DNA of 64,000 bases from Rhizomys pruinosus (GCA_009823505.1 VZQC01013997.1:2146188-2210187); one strand, 5' to 3'. Shown: positions 23,044 through 33,800, counted from the stretch's first letter. Program-made: numbers and translations. Notes: generated by a model not told the origin, from the sequence alone.

Positions 23044-23250
23044 AGGGGCTGGAGAGATGGCTCAGCAGTTAAGAGCACTGGATGCTCTTGCAGAGGACAC
23101 AGATTCAGTTCCCAGCACCTGCATGGTAGCTAACAACCATCCATAACCCCAGCTCCAGGGATCCAGCGCCCTCTCTGGCCTCCACAGGCACCAAGCACAC
23201 ATACATGCAGACAAAATACTCATACACATAAAATAAAAAACAAAAAAAAA
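23044..23250 (+). repeat. B2 SINE
   Basis: GGGGCTGGAGAGATGGCTCA head; CATACACATAAAATAAAAA tail. Confidence 0.87.
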
Positions 23251-23701
23251 GTAACAGTTTTCCAGCAGCACACTTTAAAATATCAGAAAAATCAACTGTC
23301 TCCTTTTGCAGTTTTAAATTCTCCCCTCAAATAGAACCCAAACTGTTTTAAATCCAGAAGAGTTCCCTCCAGTCCTGGTCTAATGTTACGCTGTGATTCC
23401 ACTTCTCTGCGCCGCTGCAAACTAAACTTTGACTCACCGAAGCCCAGAAGTCAGCTGTCTTCAAAGTGACCCCATAAAGGGCCTTCAAAGGGCCAGGACC
23501 TTCCCTCGGCGCCCCCTGCTGAGCATCTTATAATCAAAACCCCACCCTCCATCGTTTCCTTCTCTGACCCATCAGTGCTACTCAGAGACTCTGTCCCAAG
23601 GACCCTGGGCTTCAGGGTTGTTACTAAGGTTTCAGTTCATTCATATAAAACATAATACACAACATTTGGCATTAATGAGGGGAAAACACAAGTCTACTCA
23701 C

Positions 23702-23746
23702 CACATTTTTCCCTTCATTTTGAGCATCTCGATAATCAGGATTCAG
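23702..23746 (-). CDS. ITPR2: ITPR2 45-nt micro-exon, residues about 318-332 (SI-equivalent)
   Basis: 45 nt, 15 codons, phase 0 at both ends, encoding LNPDYRDAQNEGKNV. The acceptor follows a T-rich tract (ttttttcag) and the donor is AATGTG|gtgagt. It follows the codons AAE of the previous exon, exactly where ITPR1 has its alternatively spliced 15-residue SI segment. Skipping it would keep the reading frame. It is embedded between introns of about 19 kb and 12 kb and between two minisatellite arrays (22123-22898 and 24980-25622). Whether it is skipped in ITPR2 transcripts cannot be told from DNA. Confidence 0.93.
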
Positions 23747-23805
23747 CTGAAAAAAACAAAGCAAAACTAGTTTTGAACTTCTAGTAAGATTATATTAAGC
23801 CAGGA

Positions 23806-23995
23806 ATGACACAGCCCAGTGGGTAAAGGTGCTTACTTGACAAGGTGGTGACCTGAGTTCCATCCCCAAACCCCCATAAGGTACAAGGAAAAAAACGACT
23901 TCACAAACTTGTCCTCTGACTTCCACACAGACATGTGGCATGTACACACACACACACGCACACACACACGCACGCACATAAATAATAAAGAAATA
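23806..23995 (+). repeat. B3/B2-type SINE fragment with (CA)n
   Basis: CCCAGTGGGTAAAGGTGC and TGAGTTCCATCCCC head, ending in a CA/CG dinucleotide run at 23945-23978. Confidence 0.65.
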
Positions 23996-24017
23996 AAAAT
24001 TTTAAAAGAATATATTG

Positions 24018-24165
24018 GGCCAAGCATGGTGGCACAGGCCTTCAATCCCAGCAGTTGGGAAGCCGAGGGAAGAGGATCCCTGGTGAGATGGAGGCCAGCC
24101 TGGTCTATGTAGTGAGTTTCAGACCTGCTTGGGTGACAGGGACACCCTATCTCAAAAATACCCAA
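24018..24165 (+). repeat. B1 SINE
   Basis: GGGCCAAGCATGGTGGCAC to CACCCTATCTCAAAAATA; moderately diverged. Confidence 0.83.
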
Positions 24166-24315
24166 AAGAGAAAAAGGAGGAGGAGGAGCGGGAGGGGAGG
24201 AGGAGGAGGGGAGGAGCGGGAGAAGGAGGGAAGGAGGAGGAGGAAGATGGGAGGAGAAGGGAGAGGAGGAGGAGGGAAGGAGGAGCAGGAAGAAGAGGAG
24301 GAAGAGAAGGATATT
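24166..24315 (+). repeat. (GGA)n-type purine tract
   Basis: About 150 bp of nearly pure purine, GGA/GAG rich, grown from the tail of the preceding B1; a partial B1 follows (24317-24410). Confidence 0.92.
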
Positions 24316-24979
24316 AAACCAGGCCTGTTGGTACTATTCTGTAATCCCAGCACCAGGGAGGTAGAGACAGGAGGTTCAGGAGTTCACGTCGTCCTCAGCT
24401 GCACGGTGAGTTCAAAGCTAGATCTGTCCTGCTGGCCCAAGTCCAGCCAGCTGCTGGCCCTTCTCCTTCCTTCATCTCTAGTCTGAAACCTGAAAGGCTG
24501 TAGTCATGAGGAGAGTCCTGGTGTGGGCTCTGCCTCCACTCGCTTCTCGTTCCTTTCGGGATGGTTTCTACTTAAATGCTGATGTTTAACCCAAGTGGAA
24601 TCCCAAACTATGTGCTTGTGGGGCCTGGCTCCTAACACTGAGTGGATGTCTTTGCGCTTCCTTCACGTTGTGGGTTGTGGCTCTTCATGTTTTACGCTGT
24701 GTAGTATTCCATTGTTCCAACAAACCGCAGATGCTTACCTCATCTATAGCGTGATGCCCACTTTGACCTAAGCAGAATTTCCAACTTTCATCTATCCCCC
24801 CGCCAATCTTTCCTGCTTTTCTTTCCTCTCCATCATTTTTTAATTAAATGTTTTGGTCTGTTCTATTGGATTTTATTTCCTGAAACAGAACAATTTCTCC
24901 AAACACAGTTCTCCCCTCAGCTGAGGACAGTCCTACTTTCTGCTGATGGCTTGGACTGCACTTACGCCCTCCTCCTTTC

Positions 24980-25622
24980 GACTGCACCAGCTGCTCCACA
25001 GCCGACAGCCCCCTGTGGACTCCATGACTCCACCAGCTGCCCCACAGCCGACAGCGTCCTGTGGACTCCATGACTACACCAGCTGCTCCACAGCCGACAG
25101 CTTCCTGTGGACTCCATGACTGCACCAGCTGCTCCACAGCCCACAGGCCCCTGTGGACTCCATGACTGCACCAGCTGCTCCACAGCCCACAGCCCCCTGT
25201 GGACTCCATGACTGCACCAGCTGCCCCACAGCCCACAGCCCCCTGTGGACTCCATGACTGCACCAGCTGCTCCACAGCCGACAGCCTCCTGTGGACTCCA
25301 CGACTGCACCAGCTGCTCCACAGCCGACAGCACCCTGTGGACTCCACGACTGCACCAGCTGCCCCACAGCCGACAGCCTCCTGTGGACTCCACGACTGCA
25401 CCAGCTGCTCCACAGCCGACAGCACCCTGTGGACTCCATGACTGCACCAGCTGCCCCACAGCCGACAGCCTCCTGTGGACTCCACGACTACACCAGCTGC
25501 TCCACAGCCGACAGCACCCTGTGGACTCCATGACTGCACCAGCTGCCCCACAGCCGACAGCGTCCTGTGGACTCCATGACTGCACCAGCTGCTCCACAGC
25601 CGACAGCACCCTCTCGACCTCC
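24980..25622. repeat. 46-bp minisatellite, 14 copies
   Basis: Fourteen 46-bp units beginning GACTGCACCAGCTGC. Most contain the inverted arms TCCACAG and CTGTGGA around an 11-base loop, so each unit can form a hairpin. The arm variant CCCACAG recurs. The open frames on both strands (about 120-250 codons) are products of the repeat. The array begins about 1.2 kb upstream (gene sense) of the 45-nt ITPR2 exon. Confidence 0.97.
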
Positions 25623-26074
25623 ATGACGAGTGTCCTCCTGGTTTCTACTTCGGTGCACCTGTCCCGTCTCCTGTTGGAGCTCGCATCCTCTGACAGGCTG
25701 GTTTTCCACAGCATCAGCTAAGCTTTTATGGCTGCTGACACGGACTTTGGTTTTGTATTTATATTTGACTTCTGTTTAAATGCTCTTTAACTCTTCTTTT
25801 TATTTTATTTGTTTATGCGTATGAATGTACTGTTTGCGTGTAACTCTTCTTTTTCTATTGCAATTATGTTCCTTATTTCCTTCCTTCCTATCTCCCCCTC
25901 CACTCCTCTCCGTTCCCCTCCTTCCTTCTCTCCCCCCTCTTCCCTCCTGCTCTATGTTCTTACATAATTAACACAGAGCGATGACTTCCATGAACTCGGC
26001 AAAGCATAAACAGTAAAAATGTTAATAAAGAGGGAGAGAAGGGAAAGAAGGAAGGATCTGATGGTGAGTCTTCA

Positions 26075-26375
26075 TTGTCAACACGAGTAGATTTCGAATC
26101 AACTAGAACATACCTCCGGTTATGTCTGTGAAGGTGTTTTCAAAGAGTTTAACTGTGGAGGGGAGACCTGCCCTAAAACTTGGCAGCACACAGGCTGACA
26201 CCCCAGAGTGAACAAAAAGGAAGACGTGAGCTAAGCAGGAACACCATCTCCCTCTGCTCCCTGACTGCGGACGCCAGGTGACCAGCTGCCTCACATTCCT
26301 GCAGACCTGCCTTCCCCTCCATGACAAACCACGCCCTCAAATGGGTGCAGTGAGAAAAGTCACTATCACCGAAAA
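26075..26375 (+). mobile_element. Rodent interspersed repeat, LTR-like
   Basis: Same family as 42340-42660: GTCTTCATTGTCAACACG start, GACCAGCTGCCTCACATTCC late segment. Family name unresolved. Confidence 0.6.
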
Positions 26376-26399
26376 AGAGAAACATCTAAATAAAGGTAT

Positions 26400-27060
26400 A
26401 GCTGAATAAATGCTGGGATCCAAATTATAAGAGCAAATACACACAGGCTTCTGATCGCATTCCTTCTCTCTCTCTCTCCAAATATACTAACAGCAGGAGT
26501 TATTAAAGCAATTAGAGGAAAGCGCATAGAAAAAAAAATTAAAGAAGGAATAAAAGATGTTGCCCTGGGAAAGTTCCTGAATCTTTTTGTACTTTAAAGA
26601 AAAATATTTCATTATGGTAAAGATAAATTATAAATCTGGCATTGGAAAGAAGGAACTCATGCAATAAATATTAACAGTGTGTCTGTAATGGGCAGAGCAT
26701 CGTGGAGTATGGTATTTCAGCAAAGACAAAGGGCATCGTCCCTTACTGCCAACCCTGTGATCTAGGAGGGGAAAAATAAGACATAAATACAGGCAGCTAT
26801 AATACTGAAGCAAACGTGACCAGAGATAGAAATGAATAATTTATCAGTAATATAGGTCAGAGGAAGGAGGGATCTGTGGTGAGCTAATTTATTCAAGAAT
26901 TATTCATGGAGAGTGGCGTTTGAGGTAAGCCTTGAAGAGTGGGTAGAATTTTAAGTGGCAAGAAGACATTGGGAATTGCCGCCCAGGTGAAAAAGAAAGA
27001 CTTGTTTGCAAATGACTTGTAAATATGTTTGTGTGATGCATTTAAAAACTTATTTTAGAA
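26400..27060. other. ITPR2 intron, nothing recognised
   Basis: A/T-rich intron without recognisable repeats or exons. Confidence 0.5.
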
Positions 27061-27073
27061 AAAGAAAAAAACA

Positions 27074-27238
27074 AAGCCAGGCGTGGTGGTGCACGCCTTT
27101 AATCCTAGCACTCGGGAGGCAGAGGCAGGTGGATCTCTGTGAGTTCAAGGCCAGCCTGGTCTATAGAATGAGTTCTAGAACAGCTGGGGCTTCAGGGAGA
27201 CCCTGTCTCAAAAAGACCAAAAGAAAAAAAAAAAAAAA
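27074..27238 (+). repeat. B1 SINE
   Basis: GCCAGGCGTGGTGGTGCACG to CCTGTCTCAAAAAGACC plus a long A tail. Confidence 0.92.
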
Positions 27239-27248
27239 AGATGCTTTT

Positions 27249-27448
27249 AGGGCTGGAGAGATGGCTCAGTGGTTAAGAGCATGGCCTGCTCCTGCGGACT
27301 CTACATGGCAGCTAACTACCATCCATAACTCCAGTTCCAGGGATTTGACGCCCTCTTCTGGCCTCCACAGGCATTGCACAACATAGGTGCTCTTACATAC
27401 ATGCATGCAATACACTCATACACATAAAATAAATAAAATACTTAAAAA
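27249..27448 (+). repeat. B2 SINE, short internal deletion
   Basis: GGGCTGGAGAGATGGCTCAG head; the B-box region is deleted (GCGGACTCTACATGGC); AAATAAATAAAAT tail. Confidence 0.85.
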
Positions 27449-28074
27449 TGCTTTTAAAGGTTCATTTATTTAATCTCATAGGAATGCCTCTGGGAGAGGA
27501 TTCTTAACCCCACTTCATACATGAGGCACTGGGGCCACTGATGAAGGAAGGGTAAAGTCACCTGGGAAGAGTCAGGGTGAGAGGACACAGGTCCAGGAGA
27601 CAGGAAACCACACCTCGAGTTGATACTGCGTCTTGTGTCAGTCCAGCCTCCAGAAAACAGAGTGGTGTGAACCAAGACAGAAAGGAAGATCCCACACCAA
27701 AAAGGCTTTTAAGCTGAAAGGAAGATCACCCCCAGACCAATGAAGCTCTATAAAACCAATCCTCTGTCTAAGTTCAGCAACTCTGAATGTAGAAACTTCA
27801 AGAGAACACTATGCTTATTATGACTCTCAAGTTTTAACAACTACCCTAAGAAAAATCTATGTTTTATGAGAAAATAATTTGCATCTGGGATTATTTACTA
27901 GGTTGGTAACGTAATGAGTAGGCACAGTGAACATCACCATCACAGCATGGGATGGGTGGTCCCAAAAGATGTAAGGACTTGCTGGTAAGACTGAAAGGTA
28001 GTCTTCACTCAAATGGACCAAGGCAAAAGAACGAAGTTAAATACAATACAAAGTAATAGGAAGAGGAAGCCACT

Positions 28075-28345
28075 CGTTCTTGTGGTCACCAGGCAGGGAC
28101 CACACTACCACCTGGGGCAATGTCACTAAGACCACCTTTGATGCCATCTCTAAGACCTGCAGCTACTTGACCCCTGACCTTTGGAAAGAGATGGTATTCA
28201 CCCAGTCTGCCTATCAGGAATGCAGGGAATGCACCGACCATCTTGTGAAAACTCTCATCGAGTCTCTGTGCAAAGAACCCAGGCTCCAGCTGTGGCCACT
28301 CCCTGGGGCTTTTCTATGAGAAAAAGTGAATGAAGTCTTTTTTTA
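28075..28345 (+). pseudogene. Rps2-ps: Rps2 processed pseudogene, 5'-truncated
   Basis: Retrocopy of ribosomal protein S2 mRNA, C-terminal part, antisense to ITPR2. The frame from about 28128 reads TFDAISKTCSYLTPDLWKEM, close to the end of RPS2 (a 40S subunit protein). It then has a short insertion/duplication (ECRECTDHLVKT in place of EFTDHLVKT), a frameshift so that CAAAGAACCCAGGCTCCAGC is read in the wrong frame, and a stop at 28317-28319. After the coding part comes GCTTTTCTATGAGAAAAAGTG, like the RPS2 3'-UTR. There are no introns, consistent with retroposition. Not expected to make a functional protein. Confidence 0.88.
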
Positions 28346-28419
28346 AAAAATTTACAATGAGATGTATTTCAACCAATTTTACTACATGTAACATTTAAGT
28401 CTTAAACCATCAATCACAT

Positions 28420-28640
28420 GAGGCAGGTGAGATGGCTCAGTGGTTAAGAGCACTGGCTGCTCTTCCAGAGGACTGGGTTCAGTGCCCAGCACCCGCAGGG
28501 CAGTAACAACCATCTGTAACTACAGTTCCAGTGACTCCAACACCCTTTTCTGGGCTCCACGGGCACCGTACAACACAGGTGCACTCACATGCAGGCACAA
28601 CACTCATACGCATAAAACAAAAAATAAAAATTTAAAAGAC
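28420..28640 (+). repeat. B2 SINE
   Basis: AGGCAGGTGAGATGGCTCAG head; CATACGCATAAAACAAAAAA tail. Confidence 0.85.
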
Positions 28641-28923
28641 ATCACATGTATATTTTAAAATAACTGTGGCTGTATGTTCTTCTTTCCAGTGACTAGCATT
28701 CCAGATTGATTCATCCGGGAAGGAGAGGAAAGAAAAAGGTCAGCTTTGCTTGCTGTCTATAAATTGTGCCAAGCATAACTTAAACTTTGGTATAGAATAT
28801 ATGTTGCATATTTAGGATTTGATGTGTATATCTGTGTATTGCGCATCTGTGAACATAAACATACAAACTGGGTCCTTTTCATAGACTGTACATAATATAT
28901 TTTATAAAAAACTTAACATGGAG

Positions 28924-29160
28924 GGGCTGGAGAGATGGCTCGGTGGTTATAAGCACAGGCTGCTCTTGTAGAGGATGTGGGTTCAGTTCCCAGCACCCAC
29001 ATGGTAGCTAACAACTGTCCATAACTCCAGTTCCAGGGGAATCTAATGCCCTCTTCTGACCTCTGTGGGCATTACATGACACGGGTGCACTTACACACAT
29101 GCAAGCCAAACACTGATACACATAAAATAAAAATAATAAAATGTTTAATTATTTAAAAAC
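28924..29160 (+). repeat. B2 SINE
   Basis: GGGGCTGGAGAGATGGCTCG head; ACACATAAAATAAAAATAAT tail. Confidence 0.87.
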
Positions 29161-29224
29161 AAACAAACATGAGACTATTTAAACCTATAGCCCTTATAGT
29201 CATGATCCCATAGGAACATACAGG

Positions 29225-29520
29225 GTTATTTATTTATTATTAATTTATTTACTGGGGGAGGGAGCCCTCGAATGCCAGGTGGGCATGTAGACAACTTGCA
29301 GAAATTGGTTCTCTCTACCATGTGGGTCACAGGGATTGAACTCAGTGGACAGAGATTGAACTGCTGTCACTGGTTAAGACACTTTTTTGTTTTGACAGGG
29401 TCTCACGTAGCTCAGGCTGGCCTCACTATCCAGCTGCTGCTGAAATAACCCTGACCTCTTGACCTCTTGGTCCTCTGACTGCTGCTCCGCAGTGCTGGGA
29501 TCACAGATATTCACCACCAA
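29225..29520 (-). repeat. Degenerate B3 and B1 SINEs
   Basis: Reverse B3-like piece (29225-29380, with CAGGGATTGAACTCAG) followed by a diverged reverse B1 (29385-29520, GACAGGGTCTCACGTAGC). Confidence 0.6.
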
Positions 29521-30489
29521 GACTATTCGGACAGACTCTTTAGTACTAAGTGTTTAACAAACTACATCCAAGTGTTGGATACTTGGGACATGAGAGTTTA
29601 CTGCCCTCTGGTGGAAGCTTTACCTATCTACAAACAAACAAGCTCACCTTTATTTCCTGCACCTTGGGTATATAGTCTCATGTGGAGACTTGGAAGCAAT
29701 TACAAAAGAAAGATCTCAAAGGCTGAGTCAGAATTCCCTCGTGGACTGCAGATCCCTAAAGGATGGGAACCCTGTGTTGACCGTCTACTTTCTTCACTGG
29801 ATCAGAGCAGTGCTCCTAGGAGATAGTCAATGAATGACTAATTTCAGAACAATGTAGATCAAGGTTTCTCAGTCTCTGCGCGCTTGGAATTTTGGAGCAG
29901 GTAATTCTTGGTGATGGTGGAGGGAGTTCTGCCCTCTGCATTAACCATCTTGACTTGAAGCTACCGACATCAGCCCCCTTCCCCAGTTACAATAAAGCAT
30001 CTCCAGGTATAGATAAAACCACTGGCGCAGATCAAGCAGTCCAAGACACTCGACCCTAACGCTGTTGATACATAGTTTGCTCGTTTGTTTCTTAGGGATT
30101 TTTTTCCCTTCGGGTTCTTACCCTGATCAAAATGAACTTCTTTGAACCTGGATTCTTTTTCTGTGAAAGTAAAGTACTGTATTTGCAGCAATCACAGTTC
30201 CTATGATTAACCTCTTCAGTCATCTAGTATTTAGCCAGTGTAAATTAAGTGTCAGACATTGTTCCATACATGCTATCTGATGGAGACCGAGGTAGGGGTC
30301 CTGACTCAAACGATCATTGACAGACAGATATATGAAATCTACAGATGGCCAACCAAATACATAAACAACTATAAATTATGATAAATCTAAAAATTAATGG
30401 AAGCTTTTCTTCCCTTATCAGAGTATTTCTGGAATAGCTTAATAAGTTTATAGAGAATAATGGTGACATTATTCAGAATTAAAGACTTT

Positions 30490-30975
30490 TGAAACTTTAA
30501 ATTCTTGAAGCCATTATGCTGAGTGAGTTGACACAGTCCCAGAAAGACAAATGGAGAATGGTTTCCCTCATTTGTGGATGCTAACACCAAATCCCCCAGA
30601 TGAAAGGCAAGCTGAATGACAGTATAGTTATATTTTTGGTTTATCTGTAAGCAACTATGTTGTCATAATGTGAACCCCTCAATGGGCTCTAGAATCCACC
30701 CACCAATTATTTTTAGACTCTGTAATTACCATATATTGGTGGAGAGTATGTATCCATATTTTAGAATAACATGAAATTAATGGAGGAAAATGTGAATTCC
30801 TAAGCATAAAAAAAGACTGAGAGAAAGATGCAGGACAGTTATGATAGACTACATGATCTGGGATGGTTTGGGGTGGGATGGGGGAAGGGATAGGGGAATA
30901 TGCCTGAACAGAAATGAAAAATGATGTATGAAATACATAAAAAATCAATAAAAAATAAATTAAAGAAAAAGAAAG
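30490..30975 (+). mobile_element. LINE-1 3' end with 3'-UTR and A-rich tail
   Basis: AAGCCATTATGCTGAGTGAG and CCCAGAAAGACAAATGGAG are typical of the L1 ORF2 end; the 3'-UTR and an AATCAATAAAAAATAAATT tail follow. ORF2 is 5'-truncated. Confidence 0.72.
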
Positions 30976-30979
30976 TGGA

Positions 30980-31185
30980 GAGGGCTGGAGATGTGGCTCA
31001 GTGGATAAGAACACTGGCTGTTCTTGCAGAACACTTGGGTTCAGTGCTCAGCACCCACATGGTAGCTAACAACTATCCCTGAGTCCAGTTCCAAAGGATC
31101 TGATGACCCATCTGGCTCCCACAAGCATTGTACAGCATGGGTGCATTTACATACATGCAGGCAAAACACACATACACAAAGAATG
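30980..31185 (+). repeat. B2 SINE
   Basis: GGGCTGGAGATGTGGCTCAG head, diverged body. Confidence 0.82.
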
Positions 31186-31227
31186 TTTTGCTAAATAAAC
31201 ATGTAGTCAAACTGCCTTAAAAATAAG

Positions 31228-31405
31228 CACCCACATGGCGGCTGAAAACTGTCTGAAGCTCCAATTCCAGGAGAACTCCAGTTCCAGGGGAATCCGAGAC
31301 CCTCTTCTGACCTCCGCGACGTTGCACGACACAGGTGCACAGACTTGCATGCAGACTGTACATTCATACACATACAGAAATAAATAAAATAAAATAAATT
31401 TTTTA
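31228..31405 (+). repeat. B2 SINE, 5'-truncated, 17-bp-duplication subfamily
   Basis: Starts inside the B2 head at GCACCCACATGGCGGC; the doubled CTCCA.TTCCAGG.GAA unit is at 31259-31292. Confidence 0.83.
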
Positions 31406-31449
31406 AATACCTAGCTTTATGCTCATACAATGTTGTGGTTCTCAATCTT

Positions 31450-31668
31450 TGCATTTTATTATTTTTATTTTATATATATGAGTGTATTGCCTGCATGTGT
31501 CTGTGTACCTGTGTCAGGCAATGCACTAGGAGGCCACAAGAGGGCGTCAGATCCCCTGGAACTGCAGTTACAGATGGTTGACAGCCTCCATGTGGGTGTT
31601 GGTATTTGAACCCGAGTCTTCAAGAAGAAAAAGTGTTCTTAACCACTGAGCCATCTCTCTAGCCCCCA
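31450..31668 (-). repeat. B3/B2 SINE
   Basis: Reverse element ending GAGCCATCTCTCTAGCCCC. Confidence 0.82.
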
Positions 31669-31684
31669 GTTCTCAATCTTTGTC

Positions 31685-31739
31685 AGAAAAGCCTGTTTGT
31701 GCAGTGTGTGACGAAAAGCCTGTTTGTGCAGTGTGTGAC
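31685..31739. repeat. 27-bp tandem duplication
   Basis: Two practically identical adjacent copies of a unit beginning GAAAAGCCTGTTTGTGCAG. Confidence 0.9.
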
Positions 31740-31988
31740 AGTCAAACAAGAGGCTCCTAATTTATCAAAGTGCTGAATCAAGCACTACTGAGACATTTAT
31801 ATCACCCACTCAGAGACCTAAGGAACATCATAGATGGAGAAGCGGGAAGACTCTAAGAGCCAGAGGATGGAGAGAAACACTGAAGTACTGTCCCTTGGAT
31901 ATGCTGTGCCTGTCACAATCATGAACACCCAGTAGCTTTGAGCACCTGCACAGAACTTGCACAAAAAAAGGCATGAAAGGAAGAGGAG

Positions 31989-32395
31989 TGTAGAGAGCGG
32001 ACGTTGACCAAAATGGCGCCTTGGACCCTGGCCAGGTCTTATGATCGCCATTTTGTCGCCTAACTACCCAGTTCATTTCCCAGCCAATGGGAGAGCTTCA
32101 ATCTGGAGCACTCATTAGCATGATCACTGACTTCCGCTTATTGCCTGCAGACTGCGCATGACTACCGCCTCTCTTGAGCCTTACCGCTTATGTAATATGC
32201 AAATGAAAGGCTATCGGGACTGTGCACCTATCCAGAGAATGCACGAACCCTCTGGACCAGCATATAATAAGCAAGAATGCTTTCTGCCCCAGTTTCTGGG
32301 TCCTTCTCATAAGAGAGCTGTACACAATAAATTTTGCTGCAGAAGAATCCTGTTTTCCGCGTGAAGTTCTTGCCGGGAGACTGCTGCGCGGGACA
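31989..32395 (+). mobile_element. IAP-like (ERVK class) LTR
   Basis: About 407 bp from TGTAGAGAGC to GCGCGGGACA. It has an octamer ATGCAAAT (32197-32204), a TATA-like TATAATAA (32263-32270), AATAAA at about 32325, and the IAP-typical TTTTGCTGCAGAAGAATCC R/U5 sequence. No clear primer-binding site or gag follows, so it is a solo LTR or the remnant of a larger element. No convincing 6-bp target duplication. Confidence 0.75.
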
Positions 32396-32449
32396 AGAGC
32401 ACTAGCTGGAAAGAAGGGGATCAGCAGGACAGCTGGGAAAGAAGCCATA

Positions 32450-33150
32450 AGAGAAGGTCCTAGGGGTAGGGGAGCCAGCTTGGTCACCACTTATAGAGAT
32501 ACAATTAAGAAAAAAGGTCACTGAAGGGGATGAGCAGGGGGCAGGTAAAGTCACCAATGATGGTACCACAAGTAATAGAAAGTACAGGGATAATGAGGGG
32601 AGAACCAAGAGATAGGTCAACCCATTTGGTACCAGTAAGAGAAAGGTCCTGGGAGGGTAGGGGAAGGCAGACTGGTCACCATTATAGGTCACAAAGTAAG
32701 AGAAGGATCCTGAGGGGAAGGTGGGGGGCAGCCTAGGTCAACCATTATAAATGGTACACAAGTAAGAAGAAGGTCCTTAAGGGCGGTGGGGAGAGCTGGC
32801 TCACCATTATGGTACACAAGTAAGAGAAGGTCCTAGGGGTGGGGGGCAGCTGGTCACCATTATGGTACACAAGTAAGAGAAGGTCCTGGGGGTGGGGGGC
32901 AGCTGGTCACCATTATGATACACAAGTAAGAGAAGGTCCTAGGGGTGGGGGGCAGCTGGTCACCATTATGATACACAAGTAAGAGAAGGTCCTTGGGGTG
33001 GGGGGCAGGTGGTCACCATTATGGTACACAAGTAAGAGAAGGTCCTGGGGGTGGGGGGCAGCTGGTCACCATTATGGTACACAAGTAAGAGAAGGTCCTG
33101 GGGGTGGGGGGCAGCTGGTCACCATTATGGTACACAAGTAAGAAATTGTC
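32450..33150. repeat. 53-bp VNTR, about 12 copies, 3' part homogeneous
   Basis: The last six units (32830-33140) are almost identical 53-mers starting GGTCCT(A/G)GGGGTGGGG and ending ACACAAGTAAGAGAA; units to the left are longer and more diverged. The array begins about 55 bp after the IAP-like LTR. In the ITPR2 sense each unit reads as a C-rich pyrimidine tract ending in CAG. Confidence 0.95.
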
Positions 33151-33800
33151 CAAAAAACGTTATAATAAAAATTTAATGGCCTGAAAATAAAACTGTAACT
33201 GCATTAGAAACTAATAAATAAATAAATTCTCTATAAATCCTAGCTACAGTACATTACAAGATCACAAATTAAGTTACCATGCAATAGAGTCAATAGAGCT
33301 TGAGTTAACCTAGATTTACAGACAACAGGAAACTACTGAATGATTCAAAAGAACCTTCCTTTCTATAAATATATGTTTATTTGTAATGGGCAGATAATAG
33401 CCAATACTTTCAGGGTGTGCTAATAATAATACGTATGGACAATGGTCAGATAATAATGATCAGGAAGTAGGATGTTTAAAGAAATGTTTATCAAATGAAC
33501 TTAGAAAAATAAAAGCAATGGATGTTAAAGTATTCTAATACTCTAAAGTACAACAGTCCCTTGATCTTAACCTAACTGATTCGCAGTAATCTGACCCAAA
33601 ATGCTTATCTCATACCATGGAGGTAGCTGCCTAGCCTGTGTGTGGCACCTTCCTGAGACTCTGCGCAAGATTTGCTCAGAAGGTTTTGCAATATCTTGTA
33701 GAGAAAGAATTTCCTAGGTCAAACCCAGCAGATTATCTTTCCTGGACACGCAGATGAAATAGCTAAGCCCCGCCTTCTTTCTCCCCCTGAGTTATCTAGC
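33150..33800. other. ITPR2 intron, nothing recognised
   Basis: A/T-rich sequence without recognisable repeats or coding signal. Confidence 0.5.

Noticed and set aside
24844..25721. Overlapping long open frames on both strands (up to 250 codons)
   Set aside because: All are translations of the 46-bp minisatellite; simultaneous openness on both strands reflects repeat composition.
28080..28319. 79-codon plus-strand gene
   Set aside because: It is the frame-broken Rps2 retrocopy rather than an independent gene.
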